Below are positions 1 through 5,815 of a stretch of 8,165 nucleotides of DNA, piece after piece (within the stretch, counting starts at the first letter, position 1; each line of letters starts with the position of its first letter). The DNA comes from Friedmanniella sp. (GTDB lineage: Bacteria > Actinomycetota > Actinomycetes > Propionibacteriales > Propionibacteriaceae). The translations under genes were made by a program, and so were the position numbers. The notes under the pieces are model-generated. The model saw only the letters and a list, made by a program, of their open reading frames with translations, did no database searches and was not told the origin of the DNA. The stretch spans positions 1-8,165 of the forward strand of contig JAOPXW010000244.1 in assembly GCA_025964935.1 (NCBI GenBank), given 5' to 3'.

Positions 1-40
1 CGGGGTCGGGCCGGGGTCCCGGGCGGGAAGGGTGCTGCGC
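1..40. other. Non-coding left edge downstream of the pilin operon
   Basis: These 40 bases follow the stop codon of the last minus-strand Tad gene. They are nearly pure G/C and contain one short inverted repeat, CCGGG-GT-CCCGG at 11-22, with no T tract. It might contribute to transcription termination, but it is too short to call. By synteny with M. tuberculosis-type clusters a helicase gene is expected further left; none of it is visible here. Confidence 0.4.
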
Positions 41-433
41 TCACCGGACCGGCCCGGCGTGCGATTCAGCGCCGACCGTGCGTGGCAGGCCGGGCAGCGG
101 CACCTGGATCGGCACCGACACCTGCACCGTGACGACGAAGTCCGTCAGGTCACCCACCGGGGTGCACCCGACGAGGCTGACCCGGTTCTGGGTCGCAGAC
201 CGACGGGCCTGGACGCAGGCGTCCTCGCCCTGCCCGTACGCGGTGGCGCCGCTCAGCGCGACCAGGTCCGCCGCCGCCCGGACGCGGTGGTAGCCCACCA
301 GGTAGGACGTCACCACGACGCCGACCCCGCCGAAGAGCAGCGTCACGCCCATCACGCCGACCATCAGCATCGAGGCGCTGCCCCGCTGGTCCAGCGTCCT
401 CGACCGCGACGAAGACTCAGCCACCGTCCCCAC
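41..433 (-). CDS. TadE-like pilin/secretion protein (Rv3654c type)
   Basis: This is a small pilin-like membrane protein, last gene of the Tad cluster, of about 130 aa. A short polar N-terminus ends in QRG followed by SASMLMVG (about residues 16-26). That resembles a class III prepilin cleavage site, and it is followed by one hydrophobic segment (about 22-46). The C-terminal domain has AAADLVALSGATAYG (54-67) and two cysteines (C73, C90) that could form a disulfide outside the membrane. The AADLVALSGA motif and the position after tadE match the actinobacterial family known as helicase/secretion neighbourhood TadE-like protein. Unlike the two pilin-like genes upstream it has no Glu at +5 after the putative cleavage Gly. 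The start is uncertain: GTG at 433 overlaps tadE by 17 bp, while GTG at 424 overlaps by 8 bp. The overlap implies translational coupling to tadE. Function is inferred from the family and neighbours: a minor pseudopilin or an assembly component. Confidence 0.85.
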   Translation of the reverse strand: MGTVAESSSRSRTLDQRGSASMLMVGVMGVTLLFGGVGVVVTSYLVGYHRVRAAADLVALSGATAYGQGEDACVQARRSATQNRVSLVGCTPVGDLTDFVVTVQVSVPIQVPLPGLPRTVGAESHAGPVR

Positions 434-782
434 CCCCGTCCGGTTCCGGAATCACCGCCGCCTGTGCGGACAGCGGCACCACGGGCAGCCCCTGGGCGAA
501 GGGCTGGGCCCGGAGACGGACCGTGACCGTGATCAGGCGGGGAGTGCGGCTGACCGTGACGGTAGCGCCGGCCGGAGCCGCCGCCACCGCCCGCGCCTCC
601 TGCGGCTCGTCGTGGCGGGCCGCCTGGCGGGCCACGGCAGCCGCGGTGTCGATGCACCGCACCTGCAGCATGACCAGCCAGATCCCCCACAGCATCATCA
701 GCAGCACGGCGAGAGCGGCGAGGGTGGCGACGGCCAGCTCGGCCGTCACCATTCCCCGCTCCCCCCGGTCGCGGACGGTCAC
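417..782 (-). CDS. tadE: TadE family pilus assembly protein
   Basis: A 121-aa TadE-type minor pilin. After a charged 10-residue leader (MTVRDRGERG) comes the class III motif G|MVTAE, with the conserved Glu at +5 (E15). A hydrophobic helix follows (about residues 14-40). This is the signature of Flp-type prepilins and TadE/F pseudopilins cleaved by a TadV/CpaA-like peptidase at the cytoplasmic face. The rest is a small extracytoplasmic domain with alternating Val/Thr residues, consistent with beta strands (about 72-92), and a Gly/Asp-rich tail. The GTG start at 782 is preceded by GGGGAGG at 788-794 with a 5-nt spacer, which settles the start. It lies 25 bp downstream of the DUF4244 gene and overlaps the next gene, so the three form one unit. 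The M. tuberculosis positional equivalent is Rv3655c. Its exact role in the fibre is inferred. Confidence 0.9.
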   Translation of the reverse strand: MTVRDRGERGMVTAELAVATLAALAVLLMMLWGIWLVMLQVRCIDTAAAVARQAARHDEPQEARAVAAAPAGATVTVSRTPRLITVTVRLRAQPFAQGLPVVPLSAQAAVIPEPDGGGDGG

Positions 783-807
783 GCCGACCTCCCCGCCCGA
801 CCCGCCG

Positions 808-1140
808 CTACCAGAGCTTCCCGAAGCCGCCGGAGAACTGGTTGATGGCCGCCAGGATGAACTTCAGGATCGCCTCCCGGACCGACCCGTCGGTGACCAC
901 TGCGAGCAGCACACCGGCCACCGCAATCGCGGCGATGATCCCCACCGCCCACTCGGCGCTGACCATGCCCCGGGTGTCGCGGGCGTTCTGCCGGGCCAGG
1001 TCGAGCGCCGGCCCGTCGGGCTGGGTCACCGGGCCGGAGACGTCGCCGGTGCAGGCCAGGACCGCCAGCGGCTCCGACCCCCACTCGGTGGCCGACGGGC
1101 GGTGGCTGGGACGGGCGATGGTGGGGTCGTTGTGGGTCAT
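808..1140 (-). CDS. DUF4244 Flp-pilin-like protein with a long leader
   Basis: A 110-aa DUF4244 protein, in the position of the major Flp-like pilin of actinobacterial Tad clusters (Rv3656c equivalent). The core is RG|MVSAEWAVG (about 57-67). The predicted prepilin cleavage follows G58 and leaves Glu at +5 (E63). A single hydrophobic helix follows (about 62-82), then a short amphipathic tail ending FSGGFGKLW. The ATG at 1140 has a strong ribosome site, so this start is well supported. The resulting leader is 58 residues. That is long for a family whose members are often around 60-70 aa in total, and it has an unexplained segment (about 20-50) with one Cys (C30). It is the first gene of the pilin trio and sits behind a 440-bp gap, so it probably has its own promoter, as expected for an abundant subunit. 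An alternative is a shorter protein from an internal GTG (for example near residue 27), but no better ribosome site was found. Confidence 0.88.
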   Translation of the reverse strand: MTHNDPTIARPSHRPSATEWGSEPLAVLACTGDVSGPVTQPDGPALDLARQNARDTRGMVSAEWAVGIIAAIAVAGVLLAVVTDGSVREAILKFILAAINQFSGGFGKLW

Positions 1141-1146
1141 GGGTTT

Positions 1147-1152
1147 CCTCCT
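1147..1152 (-). promoter_or_regulatory. Strong ribosome binding site of the DUF4244 gene
   Basis: The minus strand reads GAGGAGGAAACCCATG, a perfect AGGAGG core with a 6-nt spacer before the ATG at 1140. It is the strongest Shine-Dalgarno sequence in the Tad cluster. It fixes the pilin start and fits a highly translated subunit. Confidence 0.85.
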
Positions 1153-1243
1153 CGTGTGGCGCCCCCGGGCGGGACGGCATCTTCTTGGATGCATCAGGAG
1201 TGTGCGGAGAAAGGGGTGCGACCGTCCCCTGAGCGGCTGAGCC

Positions 1244-1282
1244 TGTGGACGGAGCTTCCGGATCGGTTCCGGCTGTGGATGA
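1244..1282. promoter_or_regulatory. Pair of TGTGGA(C/T) motifs upstream of the pilin genes
   Basis: TGTGGACGG (1244-1252) and TGTGGATGA (1274-1282) start 30 bp apart, each preceded by CTG or CCTG. They lie about 105-140 bp upstream of the DUF4244 start. The same word occurs as a pair upstream of ssd (5642-5677). The repetition in front of both Tad transcription units suggests a shared regulator or promoter element. The words also resemble the DnaA box (rc TCCACA). Binding is inferred only. Confidence 0.35.
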
Positions 1283-1323
1283 CCGTCTGGCCGAGCCCGG
1301 CCCGGGACGGGTGAGGAGGGCCG

Positions 1324-1338
1324 GCGCCCTGCGGGCGC
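1324..1338. repeat. 6-bp GC hairpin in the tadC-pilin gap
   Basis: GCGCCC-TGC-GGGCGC is a perfect 6-bp stem with a 3-nt loop. It lies about 240 bp beyond the tadC stop and has no T tract on either side. It could be a weak actinobacterial (I-shaped) terminator of the machinery transcript, or chance in GC-rich DNA. Confidence 0.3.
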
Positions 1339-1519
1339 GGGGCGGAGCAGACCCGGAGCGGACGTCCTTCTCGGACCGTAGACCCGAACGCGGCACCCCG
1401 GCCGGACGAAAGAGGGCGGCTCGATCCGCCAGCGCCGACGGCCGACAGAGCCACCAGGACTCGACCGGTCCGGGTGGCGTGCTCGGTCGGGTCGGCTCAT
1501 CCTTCGGTCGGCTCGGAAG

Positions 1520-1580
1520 GAACGCAGGTGAACGCGGCAGGGAGAACGCAGCGCCGGGGAACGCGGCGCCGGGCGAACGG
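1520..1580. repeat. Iterated GAACGC words next to the tadC stop
   Basis: Four copies of GAACGC (1520, 1530, 1544, 1559) and a fifth GAACGG (1575) start 10, 14, 15 and 16 bp apart. The last three sit in a near-duplicate, GAACGCAGCGCCGGG then GAACGCGGCGCCGGG, followed by C and GAACGG, so the array looks like a degraded ~15-bp tandem repeat. It ends directly against the tadC stop codon (minus strand TAG at 1581-1583). Function is unknown. Replication slippage and a protein-binding array are both possible. Confidence 0.6.
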
Positions 1581-2384
1581 CTAGGACAGTGCCCGCGAGA
1601 TCGCCGAGACCAGGGTGGGCACGATTCCGAGCAGCAGGAAGGATGGGATGAAGCAGATCATCATGGGCAGGACGCTGCGGACTCCGACCCCGCGGGCGAG
1701 GACCTGCAGGGCCTGACGCCGCAGCTCCCGGGCCGTGGCGGCATGGTGCCGCAGGGTCTCGTCGAGCCTCGTTCCCGACTCGACCGAGCGGGCCAGGTCG
1801 GCAGCCGCCGGGCCGAGCTGCGGGTGGTCGCGGATCGAACGCCAGGCCTCCACGTCGGACAGACCCAGGTCGACGATCGCCACCACGCGACCCAGGTCCT
1901 CCCCCACCGGTCCGTCGAAGGCGGCCGCCACGGCCCGGGAGGCGGTCCGGGCCGGGAGTCCGGCCGCCAGGCAGGCGGCCAGCAGCTCGAGTGCCTGGGG
2001 CGTCTCGAGGACGAGCCGTCGTCGTCGGGCTCTGCTCGCGGCCGGCTCCAGGTGTCCCAACCCGACCACCAGAGCCGCGACCAGGACGGGGAGGGCGGCC
2101 AGCACGGCTGCGTACGGGACCCCGAGCCCGACGGCGGCCAGCGCCAGACTGCCGGTCGCCGCCACAGAGAGGAGCAGGCGGCGGCCCACGGGCGGCGCGT
2201 CCGGTCGACCGCGCACCGTGGCCCTCAGGCCCCCCGGAAGGCCACGGCTCATCGGATCTGACAGGGACTTCTCCAGGGTCACCGGTCCGCGGACCAGGAG
2301 CAGCGTGCTCGTCACGGCCGCCGCGACGGCCAGGACTCCCCAGCCCGACGTCAGCACCTCCCCCATCGCCTGCCCGTCCCCCAT
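1581..2384 (-). CDS. tadC: TadC-like inner-membrane platform protein
   Basis: A 267-aa type II secretion F-domain protein, one of the two membrane platform subunits that couple the TadA ATPase to pilin assembly. Hydrophobic segments appear at about 12-31, 70-110 (probably two helices) and 236-260. The F domain lies at about 129-255. It begins ETPQALELLAACLAAGLP and ends in the hydrophobic GVRSVLPMMICFIPSFLLLG, a pattern typical of actinobacterial TadC. The ATG at 2384 has AGGA at 2391-2394 with a 6-nt spacer; an in-frame ATG at 2366 is a weaker alternative. It follows tadB after 65 bp that are mostly a 17-bp tandem repeat. It is the last gene of the machinery group, with a 440-bp gap before the pilins. 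M. tuberculosis equivalent: Rv3657c. The family call is firm; partner contacts are inferred from Tad systems generally. Confidence 0.88.
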   Translation of the reverse strand: MGDGQAMGEVLTSGWGVLAVAAAVTSTLLLVRGPVTLEKSLSDPMSRGLPGGLRATVRGRPDAPPVGRRLLLSVAATGSLALAAVGLGVPYAAVLAALPVLVAALVVGLGHLEPAASRARRRRLVLETPQALELLAACLAAGLPARTASRAVAAAFDGPVGEDLGRVVAIVDLGLSDVEAWRSIRDHPQLGPAAADLARSVESGTRLDETLRHHAATARELRRQALQVLARGVGVRSVLPMMICFIPSFLLLGIVPTLVSAISRALS

Positions 2385-2402
2385 TTGCAGTCCTGCCTCT
2401 CG

Positions 2403-2464
2403 TGCCCGACTGTTCTCAGTGCCCGACCGTTCTCAGTGCCCGACCGTTCTCAGTGCCCGACCGT
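2403..2464. repeat. 17-bp tandem repeat spanning the tadB stop
   Basis: The unit TGCCCGACCGTTCTCAG occurs at 2403 (one T-for-C change), 2420 and 2437, with an 11-bp partial copy at 2454, in perfect 17-bp register. On the coding (minus) strand each full unit reads ACGGTCGGGCACTGAGA. The array therefore starts inside the last tadB codons and multiplies its stop codon. Because 17 is not divisible by 3, the TGA copies at 2450, 2433 and 2416 fall in all three frames. It fills most of the tadB-tadC gap. Copy-number change would alter gene spacing without changing either protein. Confidence 0.95.
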
Positions 2465-3310
2465 GGCCCGGGCCGCCAGCAGCTCGATCCACAAGACGCC
2501 GGCGCAGGCCAGCACCACCCCCGCGCTCAGACAGGCCCACCCCATGGGGCCGGCCCAGAGCCAGGCCAGTGGGCTCCCGCCCAGCAGGTACCCCATCGCC
2601 ACGCCCAGGGCGGGGAGGGCCGCCATGACCTTCGCGGTGGCCCTCGGCGCCGCCAGCTCGCCGGCCACCACCCCCTGAAGCACCTGATCGGACTGGAGGT
2701 TCTCGGCCACGACACCCAGCACGGAGGCCAGCGGAGCACCGGACTCGACCGCCACCTGCCAAGACCGGGCCAGGTCGAGGAGGCCCGACAGTCCGGGCTG
2801 ACCCGCCTGCCGCCGCCAAAGCGAGACCACGTCACCCCCGATGGCCTGGATCCCGGCCGCCTCCGCCAGGACGGGACAGTCGGTGACCGCCGCAGCCAGA
2901 GCGGCCGTCGGCACCTGCCCCACCCGCAAGTGGGAGGCCAGCACGGCACAGGCCCGGGCCACCTCCAGACGACGGCGGAGGACCAGCTGGTGACGGCGGC
3001 GAGACCGCCACCAGGACACGCCGGTCCCGCCGGCCACGGCCAGGCAGCCGGCCAGGACGACGCCTCGCGCACCCGCGAGCAGCCCGCCTCCCAGGCAGAA
3101 TCCGACGACCGCTCCCAGAACGCCGAACAGCCGGAGACCGGGCCTTGGACGACGGGCCCGAGCCGCGACGCCCGTGGATGCCGGGGCGATGGGGTCGTCG
3201 GGCAGCCGGTGGGTCCGGGGCGGCGGCACGGCGAGCAGGGCGGCCAGCCAGGCCAGACCCACGGCCATGACCATCACGCCCGGCCGCCCGGGCACCGGGT
3301 GGGGCCGCAC
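2450..3310 (-). CDS. tadB: TadB-like inner-membrane platform protein
   Basis: A type II secretion F-domain membrane protein of up to 286 aa, the partner of TadC in the Tad assembly platform. Hydrophobic segments appear at about 13-30, 61-79, 83-100, 227-245 and 255-278. The cytoplasmic F-like helical domain (about 118-242) contains [20 protein letters not shown], then [19 protein letters not shown]. The start is uncertain. GTG at 3310 gives 286 aa but has no clear ribosome site, while ATG codons at 3274 and 3268 would drop 12 or 14 residues and start just at the first membrane helix. It follows tadA after 55 bp. Its stop lies inside the 17-bp tandem repeat. The order tadA-tadB-tadC matches Rv3659c-Rv3658c-Rv3657c. 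The family call is firm by position and by the domain pattern shared with the next gene. Confidence 0.86.
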   Translation of the reverse strand: MRPHPVPGRPGVMVMAVGLAWLAALLAVPPPRTHRLPDDPIAPASTGVAARARRPRPGLRLFGVLGAVVGFCLGGGLLAGARGVVLAGCLAVAGGTGVSWWRSRRRHQLVLRRRLEVARACAVLASHLRVGQVPTAALAAAVTDCPVLAEAAGIQAIGGDVVSLWRRQAGQPGLSGLLDLARSWQVAVESGAPLASVLGVVAENLQSDQVLQGVVAGELAAPRATAKVMAALPALGVAMGYLLGGSPLAWLWAGPMGWACLSAGVVLACAGVLWIELLAARATVGH

Positions 3311-3365
3311 CGGCCCGCCCGGGGTCGGGTGGTGCCGACGCGGCCCCGGGGCCTCGAAGGCCGCC

Positions 3366-4514
3366 TCACGGGGAGAGCAGTCGGTCGAGACGGGCTGCGC
3401 CAGATCCGCGCACGGTCCGGCCGTCGGCGGTGAAGCTGACCGCCGGTTCCGTGCGGGTCAGTCCGGTCCGCTCGTCCCGCTCCACGACCGCCACCTCCGC
3501 CACCCGCCGCCGACCACCGCCCTCCCGCGCCACGTGCACCACGACGTGCAGAGCCGCCGCGAGCTGGGCGTGCAGCGCATCCCGGGGCAGACCACCCAAC
3601 GCCGCCAGCGCCTCCAGCCGGGCCGGAACGTCGGCCGCGGAGTTGGCGTGCACGGTGCCGCAGCCTCCCTCGTGGCCGGTGTTCATCGCCGTCAGGAGGT
3701 CGCAGATCTCGGCCCCCCGGACCTCGCCGACCACCAGCCGGTCCGGCCGCATCCGCAGCGACTGACGTACGAGGTCGGTGAGGGTGACGGCCCCGGTGAG
3801 CTCCGCGTTGGGCGGCCGACCCTCCAGCGAGACGACGTGCGGATGCCGGGGCGACAGCTCGCGGGAGTCCTCGACGATCACGATCCGGTCGGTCTCCGGG
3901 ACGAGGGCGAGCAGCGCGGCCAGCAGCGTCGTCTTGCCCGACCCGGTGCCCCCACTGACCAGGAAGGCCAGCCGGCCGGCCACGATCCGGCTCAGCAGGG
4001 CAGCGCCGTCCCGGCTGAGTGACCCCGCGGCCACGCAGTCCGCCAGGGAGAACGTCAGCTTCGCCGGGACCCGGATGCAGACACAGGTGCCCGGGCGGGC
4101 CAGAGTTCCCAGCACGGCGTGCACCCGGCTGCCGTCCGGCAGGCGGGCGTCGACGAACGGCGCGGCGTCGTCCAGACGCCGACCCACCGAGGCCGCGAGC
4201 CGCTGGGCCAGGCGCCGGACCTCCGCCTCGTCGGCGAACGCGATGTCGACGGGCTCCAGGCCCCCGCCGCGGTCGACGTACACCTGCCCGGGCCCGTTGA
4301 CCAGGACGTCGGTCACCCCGGGCTCGCGCAGTAGGGCGTCGAGGCGGCCGGCACCCACACTGTGCCGCCGCAGCAGCTCGACGGCCTGCCGGACCGAGCC
4401 GTCGGTGACCAGCAGGCCCTCGGCCCTCATCGATGCGGCGACGTCGGCCGGCGTGTAGGGCCGTGAGAGGGCGGACAGCCGCGTACGGAGCGGCTCCAGC
4501 TCGACCTCGTTCAC
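3366..4514 (-). CDS. tadA: TadA/CpaF-family secretion ATPase
   Basis: A 382-aa cytoplasmic secretion ATPase (VirB11/CpaF branch) that would drive pilin assembly. An N-terminal domain (about 1-150) includes [20 protein letters not shown] (about 62-81), a family hallmark. The ATPase core has Walker [10 protein letters not shown] (188-196), an Asp box IVEDSREL (213-220), Walker [12 protein letters not shown] (259-269) and a His box [14 protein letters not shown] (279-292). All catalytic motifs look intact. The GTG at 4514 overlaps the ssd stop by 4 bp (GTGA), implying tight translational coupling. The frame stays open upstream but would lie inside ssd and lacks family features. This is the helicase/secretion neighbourhood ATPase of actinobacteria (Rv3659c type). 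Substrates are inferred to be the small class III proteins encoded downstream at 41-1140. Confidence 0.95.
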   Translation of the reverse strand: MNEVELEPLRTRLSALSRPYTPADVAASMRAEGLLVTDGSVRQAVELLRRHSVGAGRLDALLREPGVTDVLVNGPGQVYVDRGGGLEPVDIAFADEAEVRRLAQRLAASVGRRLDDAAPFVDARLPDGSRVHAVLGTLARPGTCVCIRVPAKLTFSLADCVAAGSLSRDGAALLSRIVAGRLAFLVSGGTGSGKTTLLAALLALVPETDRIVIVEDSRELSPRHPHVVSLEGRPPNAELTGAVTLTDLVRQSLRMRPDRLVVGEVRGAEICDLLTAMNTGHEGGCGTVHANSAADVPARLEALAALGGLPRDALHAQLAAALHVVVHVAREGGGRRRVAEVAVVERDERTGLTRTEPAVSFTADGRTVRGSGAARLDRLLSP

Positions 4515-5590
4515 GCGGCCCTCCCCCTCGCCGGGAGGTGGTCCAACAGCGCGCGGCAGGCCCCGGCGAGAGGGCTGCGGGTCGACCGTCCGGGCGGGTC
4601 GCCGCGCTCGGCGGCGAGCGGCACCATCCGGTCGTCGGGACAGACGCCCCACAGCGGCAGGTCCAGCCCCTCAGCCACGGCGTCAGGGGTGAGGCTGCGG
4701 ACCCGGTCGGTCCGGACGAGCAGTCCGACGGGACAGCCGACCTCGAGGTCGGCCACTAGTTCCCGGGCGGCCGCCGCCCCTCCGACATTGGCCCGTACGA
4801 CCAGGACCAGCAGGTCGGCCATCCCGAGGGCCGCCCCTGAGGCGGGAGTCGACGCCCGGGGCAGGTCGACCAGCACCAGGTCGTGGCTCTGCGCGGCCGA
4901 GCCCAGCACCGCCTCCAGCGGCTCGGGGCCGGGGTCACGGCCACCGACCCCGGCCCCCCTGGCCATGGCGAGCAGGTCGCAGCCCTCCACGTGGGGCAGC
5001 TGGCCGCGCAGGTCACCCAGGTGGCCGCGGGCGCCGGCCAGCCGGGGCCAGCGCCAACCGGGGAGCCGCTCGGCCCCCAGCAGGAGGTCCAGACCACCTC
5101 CGTACGGGTCGGCCTCCACCAGCAGGACCGACCGGTGGTCCCGTGCGGCCACCACGCCCAGGGCGGCCACGACGGTCGAGGCCCCCACCCCGCCGGAGCC
5201 CCCCAGCACGCCGAGGATCGTCCCCGGCCCCCGGCCCCGGCTGCCCGGTGCTGCCAGGGCGCCCGACAGCCAGTTGGCGCCGGTGGGGAAGGCCGCGACG
5301 GAGGCTCCGAGCTCCAGCGACCACCGGTGCAGTGCGTCGTGCTCGGACTCCCGGCCCACCACCACGACGTCCCCGCGCCGCGGAAGCCGGAGCCCCGCCA
5401 CGCGCTCCGCCTGGTCGGCGCCGACCAGCACCGCCGAGACGGTCGACCACCGACGGCGCAGACCGGAGACATCCGGGTGCACCTCCGGCTCCAGACCGAC
5501 CGCGGCGGTCACCGAGAGCACGTCCTCCAGCAGGTCCGCGTCGGCGGTGACGACCACGACCGACCGCGGGCTGCTCCGCTGTTGTTCCAT
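4511..5590 (-). CDS. ssd: CpaE/Ssd-like septum-site-determining P-loop protein
   Basis: A 359-aa CpaE-like, MinD/ParA-superfamily protein, first gene of the Tad operon. An N-terminal receiver-like region (about 10-115, starting VVVVTADADLLEDVL) precedes a MinD-like domain. In that domain the P-loop region is LGGSGGVGASTVVAAL (129-144), with ADPYGGGLDLLLG (160-172) and LVLVDLPR (238-245) following. The P-loop lacks both lysines of the canonical deviant Walker A (KGGxGKT): Ser and Ala take their places. As far as I recall this is typical of this actinobacterial family. The M. tuberculosis homologue (Rv3660c) is linked to septum placement and dormancy responses; in Tad systems CpaE/TadZ proteins localise the apparatus. 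The ATG at 5590 matches the usual family N-terminus but has no good ribosome site. A longer frame to 5917 has atypical codons and is not accepted. It overlaps tadA by 4 bp. Confidence 0.9.
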   Translation of the reverse strand: MEQQRSSPRSVVVVTADADLLEDVLSVTAAVGLEPEVHPDVSGLRRRWSTVSAVLVGADQAERVAGLRLPRRGDVVVVGRESEHDALHRWSLELGASVAAFPTGANWLSGALAAPGSRGRGPGTILGVLGGSGGVGASTVVAALGVVAARDHRSVLLVEADPYGGGLDLLLGAERLPGWRWPRLAGARGHLGDLRGQLPHVEGCDLLAMARGAGVGGRDPGPEPLEAVLGSAAQSHDLVLVDLPRASTPASGAALGMADLLVLVVRANVGGAAAARELVADLEVGCPVGLLVRTDRVRSLTPDAVAEGLDLPLWGVCPDDRMVPLAAERGDPPGRSTRSPLAGACRALLDHLPARGRAA

Positions 5591-5641
5591 GTCGGGAGTG
5601 TGGGCCGGGGACTCCCGCAGCGAACCCCGGAACACCGCGGC

Positions 5642-5677
5642 TGTGGATAACCAGGGTCCGCTGGGCGCTGTGGACAG
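5642..5677. promoter_or_regulatory. Pair of TGTGGA motifs upstream of ssd
   Basis: TGTGGATAA (5642-5650) is, on the minus strand, TTATCCACA, the classic DnaA-box consensus. TGTGGACAG (5669-5677) differs by one base from the actinobacterial form TGTGGACAA. They start 27 bp apart and lie 52-87 bp upstream of the ssd start, inside the likely promoter region. A similar pair lies upstream of the pilin genes (1244-1282). A replication origin is unlikely. A DnaA-like or other regulator site is an inference from the sequence. Confidence 0.4.
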
Positions 5678-5700
5678 CCACCCTCCCGGCGCACGCCCAC

Positions 5701-5736
5701 CGGTGGACCACCCGGTCCGAGGAACGTCGTCCACCG
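5701..5736 (-). promoter_or_regulatory. Two mutually exclusive hairpins in the ssd leader
   Basis: CGGTGGAC (5701-5708) pairs perfectly with GTCCACCG (5729-5736) across 20 nt. A second hairpin, GGACC-ACCC-GGTCC (5705-5718), uses part of the same left arm, so the two cannot form together. A 10-bp palindrome CCACCGGTGG (5697-5706) overlaps as well. If this region is transcribed as the 5' leader of ssd, the arrangement resembles a switch or attenuator about 110-145 nt upstream of the start. That it regulates anything is inference. Confidence 0.35.
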
Positions 5737-5787
5737 AAGGTCTTCCCCCGGGGGCCACAAGGGAGTAAAAAGGACGCAAGGAACACA

Positions 5788-5809
5788 CCGGATCGCCTCG
5801 GCGAACCGG
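5788..5809. repeat. 22-nt hairpin with one mismatch
   Basis: CCGGATCGCC-TC-GGCGAACCGG forms a 10-bp stem interrupted by one A-A mismatch (T-T on the minus strand). On the minus strand it is followed by a T-rich stretch that includes CCTTTTTAC about 15-20 nt later, at a distance unusual for an intrinsic terminator. It could be part of a leader RNA structure or a weak terminator on the minus strand. Confidence 0.45.
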
Positions 5810-5815
5810 AAGACA

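Larger units (their letters stand above)
1141..1580. other. 440-bp non-coding gap between tadC and the pilin genes
   Basis: No convincing gene lies here. The open frames crossing it are GC-driven shadows with no family features. Contents seen: the ribosome site of the pilin gene; a small inverted repeat GCATC/GATGC (1177-1181, 1188-1192); two TGTGGA motifs (1244-1252, 1274-1282); a 6-bp GC hairpin (1324-1338, GCGCCC-TGC-GGGCGC); a duplicated GGTCGGCTC (1490-1498, 1506-1514); and iterated GAACGC words next to the tadC stop (1520-1580). The region should hold the pilin promoter and possibly the end of the tadC transcript. No -35/-10 pair could be named with confidence. Confidence 0.6.

Noticed and set aside
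2403..2464. CRISPR-like array
   Set aside because: The repeats are directly adjacent without spacers, so this is a plain tandem repeat.
1245..3433. Long plus-strand open frames opposite tadC and tadB
   Set aside because: Their products are Arg/Pro/Gly/Ser-rich with no domains. They are antisense shadows of well-supported minus-strand genes in GC-rich DNA.
5642..5677. Replication origin suggested by DnaA-box-like sequences
   Set aside because: There are only two sites, no AT-rich unwinding region, and no dnaA, dnaN or rep gene nearby.
5745..5754. CCCCCGGGGG palindrome as a regulatory site
   Set aside because: A 10-bp palindrome of this composition is expected by chance in such GC-rich DNA and has no room for a hairpin loop.
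5757..5790. Resemblance to a c-di-GMP (GEMM) riboswitch through the words GGACGCAAGG and CACAAGGGAG
   Set aside because: Only short words match. The required tetraloop/receptor helices and spacing are not present, and the words are on the strand with no nearby downstream gene.
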